This document shows, in pieces, positions 60,301 to 64,000 of a stretch of DNA of 64,000 nt. The notes beneath the pieces are model-generated. The model saw only the letters and a list, made by a program, of their open reading frames with translations, did no database searches and was not told where the DNA came from. The stretch spans positions 1-64,000 of the forward strand of contig CANTFL010000108.1 in NCBI GenBank assembly GCA_947650285.1. Reading direction: 5' to 3'. Position numbers and translations under genes: made by a program. The DNA is from Hyaloperonospora brassicae (Eukaryota > Oomycota > Peronosporomycetes > Peronosporales > Peronosporaceae). How positions within the stretch are numbered: the first letter of the stretch is position 1; every line of letters begins with the position of its first letter.

Positions 60301-60471
60301 ATATTTGCAAAATTATGTGCACGACTACGGTACAGAGATCTCGCGGAACGAGCACGTAGCATTCTGCAGCAACAGGTGCAATAGGCAGGTGTCACGCTGC
60401 CTGTATGTTCTGCACCATGACTTGGCAGTAACTAATAAAAATGTCTGGAGGTCTTTTAGCCACTGTATGGC
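57301..60471. other. No recognised gene
   Basis: Short frames on both strands, none with recognisable motifs; part may be the N-terminal half of the pogo relic. A compact palindrome-rich patch lies at 59285-59335 (GTCACCT/AGGTGAC arms and a further GGTGACCTG). Confidence 0.4.
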
Positions 60472-60602
60472 AACACGCGAAGCAACAAATGGTCAGCAAC
60501 AAGTTATGACATCACTTGGCAACACACGCAGCAACAAATGGTCAGCAACAAGTTATGACATCACTTGGCAACACACGCAGCAACAAATGGTCAGCAACAA
60601 TT
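60472..60602 (+). repeat. 49-bp tandem repeat, about 2.7 copies
   Basis: The unit beginning AGCAACAAATGGTCAGCAAC recurs at 60481, 60530 and 60579 with near identity. As 49 is not a multiple of three, the overlapping open frame reads each copy differently, which argues against a coding role. Confidence 0.93.
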
Positions 60603-61052
60603 GATGGCTGAAGCACAATGCGATCGTAAGATAAGATTACGATAAAGGGTGTACGAATCAAATGTTCAGTGGCTGAGTGGTCGTGCAATCGCAAAGAAGC
60701 AAGAAGTTTTCAGTGAGACATGTAGCAGTTGCTAAACATTCAGCGCCGTCCCTGGCTGCTGAAACTTTATCGCTAGTTGCTATCCGTTATGCTATGCACA
60801 CAGCAGTACAACAAGAGCATAAGAAAGTCGCCATGAGCTACACTGAACACGCACCTTTGCACGGCGTGCACCCAGTCGCTTCGAGTGCTGGAGCGAGAAC
60901 TACAGCATGCACCGCTACTTTCAGACCGTAAACGGCTTCGCACTGAACGAACACAAAGGCTGTATAGGAGTACTGTGACAAACGTTTTGCGTATGCTTCG
61001 TCCGAGCACATTCTGCCGTGACTTCATATTCCAGGAGGACGGGAACGCACAT
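60603..61052. other. Unassigned flank of Gypsy element 2
   Basis: Moderate GC content, open frames on both strands (60677-60931 plus, 60773-61027 minus), no motif recognised. The right edge is the LTR of Gypsy element 2; the target duplication cannot be confirmed because the other end of that element is outside the window. Confidence 0.4.
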
Positions 61053-61444
61053 TGTAACGGGGCACACCCTTGCGTAACTTAACGCAAGGGATTTGGGTGC
61101 CCCGACGGACGTACACGTGGCAAGCGAGGATGCGTAGGTAGGATAAAAGTAGAACTGTTATATTAATAAATTAAGTCTTTAAACTACTGTCTCTTCGTTT
61201 GACTTAATTCAATTATACTAATATAACTGCATGTATGGTGACGTCTCGTCACCACTCATTGCGCGCGTCTTGCGGCGATTGGTGGGTTGATATCATCACG
61301 ATATCAACCAATGAACAGACCCTTTGGTCGACCCTTCAATATCACCACTTTGGTGATATTGTTTTTAAAGAATATCCATCTTTATATTCTTTATTGTCAC
61401 TTTCCTTAAAGTGACAATTTCATGTAACGGGCTGCCCCGTTACA
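61053..61444 (-). repeat. 3' LTR of Gypsy element 2
   Basis: Bounded by a 12-bp terminal inverted repeat, TGTAACGGGGCA and TGCCCCGTTACA, far longer than the usual TG..CA. A purine tract on the minus strand abuts it. Contains at least seven strong hairpins, including 61337-61361 (11-bp arms, 3-nt loop) and 61393-61418 (11-bp arms, 4-nt loop). The partner LTR is outside the window. Confidence 0.83.
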
Positions 61445-61576
61445 TCACCCCCCCCTTAACTGATAGTCACCGTGTGACTATAGAAAACATGGAGGCCACC
61501 CGTTGGCCACCATTGGGACAGGGAGCACTTGTTGGGTCCGTTCCATTCACTTTCCGCTTGACCTCGCATAGTTAAC

Positions 61577-63184
61577 ATGTCTATGCGAGGTGACTCAAGA
61601 CCCACACAGCCTGGTGCTGTGCAAGCCTCTGCGGCAGACGCTTCGTCGTCTGCCGCCCCTTCTTCGCCTGCAGCAACAGGTGCTGCAGGTGCACGCGGTA
61701 TCACACCGCGTGCGCACGATGACCCTGATGTAGAGGTCATCTACTCTGGCGAGTCAGACGTGTCTGACTCGGGCAATGCTCCAGAGGCGTCTCGATCACC
61801 GGCGACGCCTCAGTATTCGCTAAGACCACTGCCGAACGAACGGACTCGTGATTTGCATCACAGTCTGTTCGGCAGTGATGATGATGATGATCAAGGTGGT
61901 AAGTTCTATTCTTCACCACCGCCGGCTCGTGCGTCTTCGCACGAGAGTGATGACGATGGCGCGAGCCGTCGTCAATCTGGGAGCCGTGGTACCGACAAGG
62001 GTACCACTGTGAAGCGTAATGAGTTGAAGCCGTGGCGTTTGCCCGAACAACTCATCAATAGCCTGTCTCACGAGACAGGCCAACACCATCGAATACCCTT
62101 ATTCGATGCAACCGAGCTTCACGGCTTGAGTCCCAGCGCGAAGAACTTTCGCGCTGAAGAAGATTTTTATCTCGATGTCTTTCTTAGACATCGATGGTAC
62201 AACAGCAACCAAAAGCGTGACAAAACATCGCTTTTGGCTGCGTGGAACGCGTTCGTCCAAAACGTAAAGAATTTTGGACGAGAAGGGTGGCTCAAGAAAC
62301 TTGAGGCAACACGCCTCAGGTTCGAACGGCGAACTCTAACCGGTGCTAGGTACCGGTTGCATTGTTTATCGAGTGAGGCAGGCATTCCTTGCCTCACATG
62401 GGGAGACCCTTGTGCGAGTTGTGTTGACAACTCGCAGCGTGCACATAGGGATGTGTACTCCCTAAATTCGCCCTGGGGATAGGCACACATCTCGGCTGAG
62501 ATGCGTGACGCGATTGCAAACTTGCAATCCGTCTACAAGCGCCTAGGGCGCGTGTTTACCGATGGGCCACAGGACTCATCGGATGGGTCTCGTCATACTG
62601 GCGGACGCGACCTTCAACATACATCAACAGCTGATAGCGGGGCTCCCAGCTGTTCCAAGAGGGTGGATACCCCCGCCACTGGACGAGGTAGCTCGTCCTT
62701 GATCCTGAATCGTCACGGTGATTCAAAATACGCTCCACTAGAAAGCGTTGATCACCGTGAGCATCCACCAAAGGATGTGGTGGAGGAGTAAAGACCCCCT
62801 CCAGATGATTCGGTTCACCATCTCGACTCTTACGAGATGGATCGCGCAATCGATGAATTGCGCGATGACTTGAAGCACGAGCGCGACCGGCGCTACGCTT
62901 TGACTGATACCGTGCGGAAGGACCGCAAGGATCGCGAGGCTGATCGGGCGAGAGACCGCGCCGATTACGCCACAGCGCAGCTTCAGGTCGAGCGGGATGT
63001 CCGCTCCCTATTCGGCGAACTGGCGACAGCTTGCGGGGAGATATCTCGGTTGAGTTCCGAGGTATCGTATCTGCGCGACCAGACGGATCGTCTGGAGCGC
63101 GAGCGCAAGAACTTGATGGATGTTCTTGAACGTGGGGACTATCTTCACCGGAAGAAGAAGGCTCGTACTGAAAGTACGACCTGA
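61577..63184 (+). pseudogene. Antisense ORF of Gypsy element 2 (coiled-coil protein, two in-frame stops)
   Basis: Three open stretches in one frame (61577-62482, 62501-62791, 62837-63184) form a 536-codon reading frame broken only by TAG at 62480 and TAA at 62789. It lies opposite pol. The N-terminus is Ala/Ser-rich then acidic (DDPDVEVIYSGESDVSDSG). The middle (about 145-290) is a compact charged domain (LKPWRLPEQLINSLSHE, EEDFYLDVFLRHRWYN, LLAAWNAFVQNVKNFGREGW) with four cysteines near its end. The last 115 residues form a coiled coil (MDRAIDELRDDLKHERDRR, EISRLSSEVSYLRDQTDRLE). The ATG sits in the loop of a 10-bp hairpin (61562-61590). Placement matches the antisense ORF of element 1. Function unknown. 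Confidence 0.68.
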
Positions 63185-63999
63185 GCCTCCCCACGTAAAA
63201 CGTAGGATGCGTGCGCATCCTACGTGGCAATTCGATCGTGTATGCATTGCCCTTACGATGCAACACTCGAAATGGCCCAATGTATTTCGGCAGTAGTTTG
63301 CTACTGCCGACACTAGTGACTGCATGCCCAGGTAGGTTTACCGTTGACAGTAGTACTAGGTCGTTAACCTTAAATGAAAGAACATTTGCTCTTCCATTCT
63401 TGTCTGCGTTCCGTTTCTGACGGTCCACCGCATTTGCGATGGAGTCCTATACGAAACGGACTACCGCTTCTCGAGTCAGCAGGAAGTTCTCTGCTGACTC
63501 TTTGTTTTGTCTTGCAGTGCGCTTCGTGCGCACTGCTAAGAGATTGCTCTCTTCTTCAGCGAGGTTGTCTTCTTCCTCGCTGACATAATCGTTGGCGATG
63601 CTGAATATACCAGCATCGTCATCATCATCCGAATCAATAATAGCGTCGTCGCTATTATTGAGATGATCTTCTTCATCGATGTCGACTTGATCGACATCGG
63701 CATCATACGTGACGACGTTTGCGTCGACACGTGATGAGCAAGAGCCAAAACGGTTTTTGCTTGAGCGAGTCCCTCCCCCCTTATCCAAGAGTTACACTCT
63801 ATAAGGGTGGGCACTCGTGGATGGCGTAGGCCATTCACGTAAAACGGTGTGTGCTGTGTTGAAGCATGCACCGAATTATTGATGGCGAATTCCACCATTG
63901 GAAGGAATTCGCTCCAACTCGGAAACGAGTGGACATATCCTCGAAGAATCTCTTCGAGGACACGGTTCGCACGTTCCGTCTGACCATCTGTTTCTGGAT
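62556..63999 (-). pseudogene. pol: Gypsy element 2 Pol, C-terminal part (integrase end and chromodomain)
   Basis: Enters from the window edge within the integrase core (HPETDGQTERANRVLEEI) and continues through MVEFAINNSVHASTQHTPFY. A one-base shift at a G-run near 63775-63780 moves the frame to a very acidic stretch (DSDDDDDAGIFSIAND). A TAG at about 63447-63449 interrupts it just before the segment 62556-63428, which carries KVNDLVLLSTVNLPG, KYIGPFRVLHRKGNAYTI and MRTHPTFYVGRLR. A long Pro/Ser/Arg-rich linker leads to the chromodomain ([29 protein letters not shown]). The linker lies opposite the coiled coil of the antisense ORF. Confidence 0.9.
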
Positions 64000-64000
64000 G

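Larger units (their letters stand above)
61053..64000 (-). mobile_element. Ty3/Gypsy element 2, 3' portion (runs off the window)
   Basis: A chromodomain Gypsy element on the minus strand: 3' LTR at 61053-61444, C-rich complement of a polypurine tract at 61445-61457, an antisense ORF, and the C-terminal part of pol to the window edge. It is related to but clearly different from element 1. Both LTRs begin TGTAACGGGG. Pol carries one frameshift and one in-frame stop in the visible part, and the antisense ORF has two in-frame stops, so this copy is slightly decayed. The whole segment is saturated with short hairpins. Confidence 0.93.

Overview
The window looks like a transposon-rich stretch of an oomycete genome, most likely a Phytophthora or a close relative. 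Supporting signs are a full-length PDR-type ABC transporter with an oomycete initiator-like motif just upstream of its ATG, a secreted GH17 glucanase gene of oomycete type, chromodomain Gypsy elements, and decayed Copia, LINE, MULE and pogo copies. Only one host gene appears intact: the ABC transporter at 25821-29903 (minus). Almost everything else is mobile DNA of very different ages.

Layout. 1-2641: no recognised gene. 2642-6562: decayed Ty1/Copia element with two LTRs. 7622-25487: a GH17 endoglucanase gene split by a nested insertion. The gene's 5' part lies at 7622-7821 and its 3' part at 24743-25487. Between them is a minus-strand LINE (7822-24742), and inside the LINE's ORF1 sits a young Ty3/Gypsy element (14918-22613) with 99% identical LTRs and a 5-bp target duplication. 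25821-29903: ABC transporter. 30052-31475: a GC-rich insertion about 150 bp upstream of the ABC start codon. It has a 122-bp tandem array, a (CAA)n tail and a 13-bp flanking duplication. 32547-38741: two decayed MULE transposases, the second inside a 42-bp TIR pair. 38900-40800: an unrecognised decayed coding region. 41150-45190: an old, broken relative of the Gypsy element. 45200-56400: AT-rich and nearly featureless, with a Gypsy integrase relic near 51.2 kb. 56449-57300: pogo/CENP-B-type DDE transposase relic. 60472-60602: 49-bp tandem repeat. 61053-64000: 3' LTR and 3' half of a second chromodomain Gypsy element on the minus strand, running off the window.

The most unusual signals are in the two young Gypsy elements. 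(1) Both are packed with short perfect inverted repeats, in LTR and coding sequence alike. In the 2.9 kb of the second element I located more than 30 hairpins with 8-12 bp perfect arms, where by a rough hand estimate about 0.5 is expected by chance. (2) Both carry a long antisense ORF between pol and the 3' LTR. It ends in a coiled coil encoded opposite the low-complexity linker before the Pol chromodomain. (3) The first element has a textbook -1 frameshift signal at the gag/pol junction: a G GGA AAC slippery site, a 7-nt spacer, and a 12-bp stem that encloses the gag stop codon.

All calls are from reading the sequence by eye. No database search or folding program was run.
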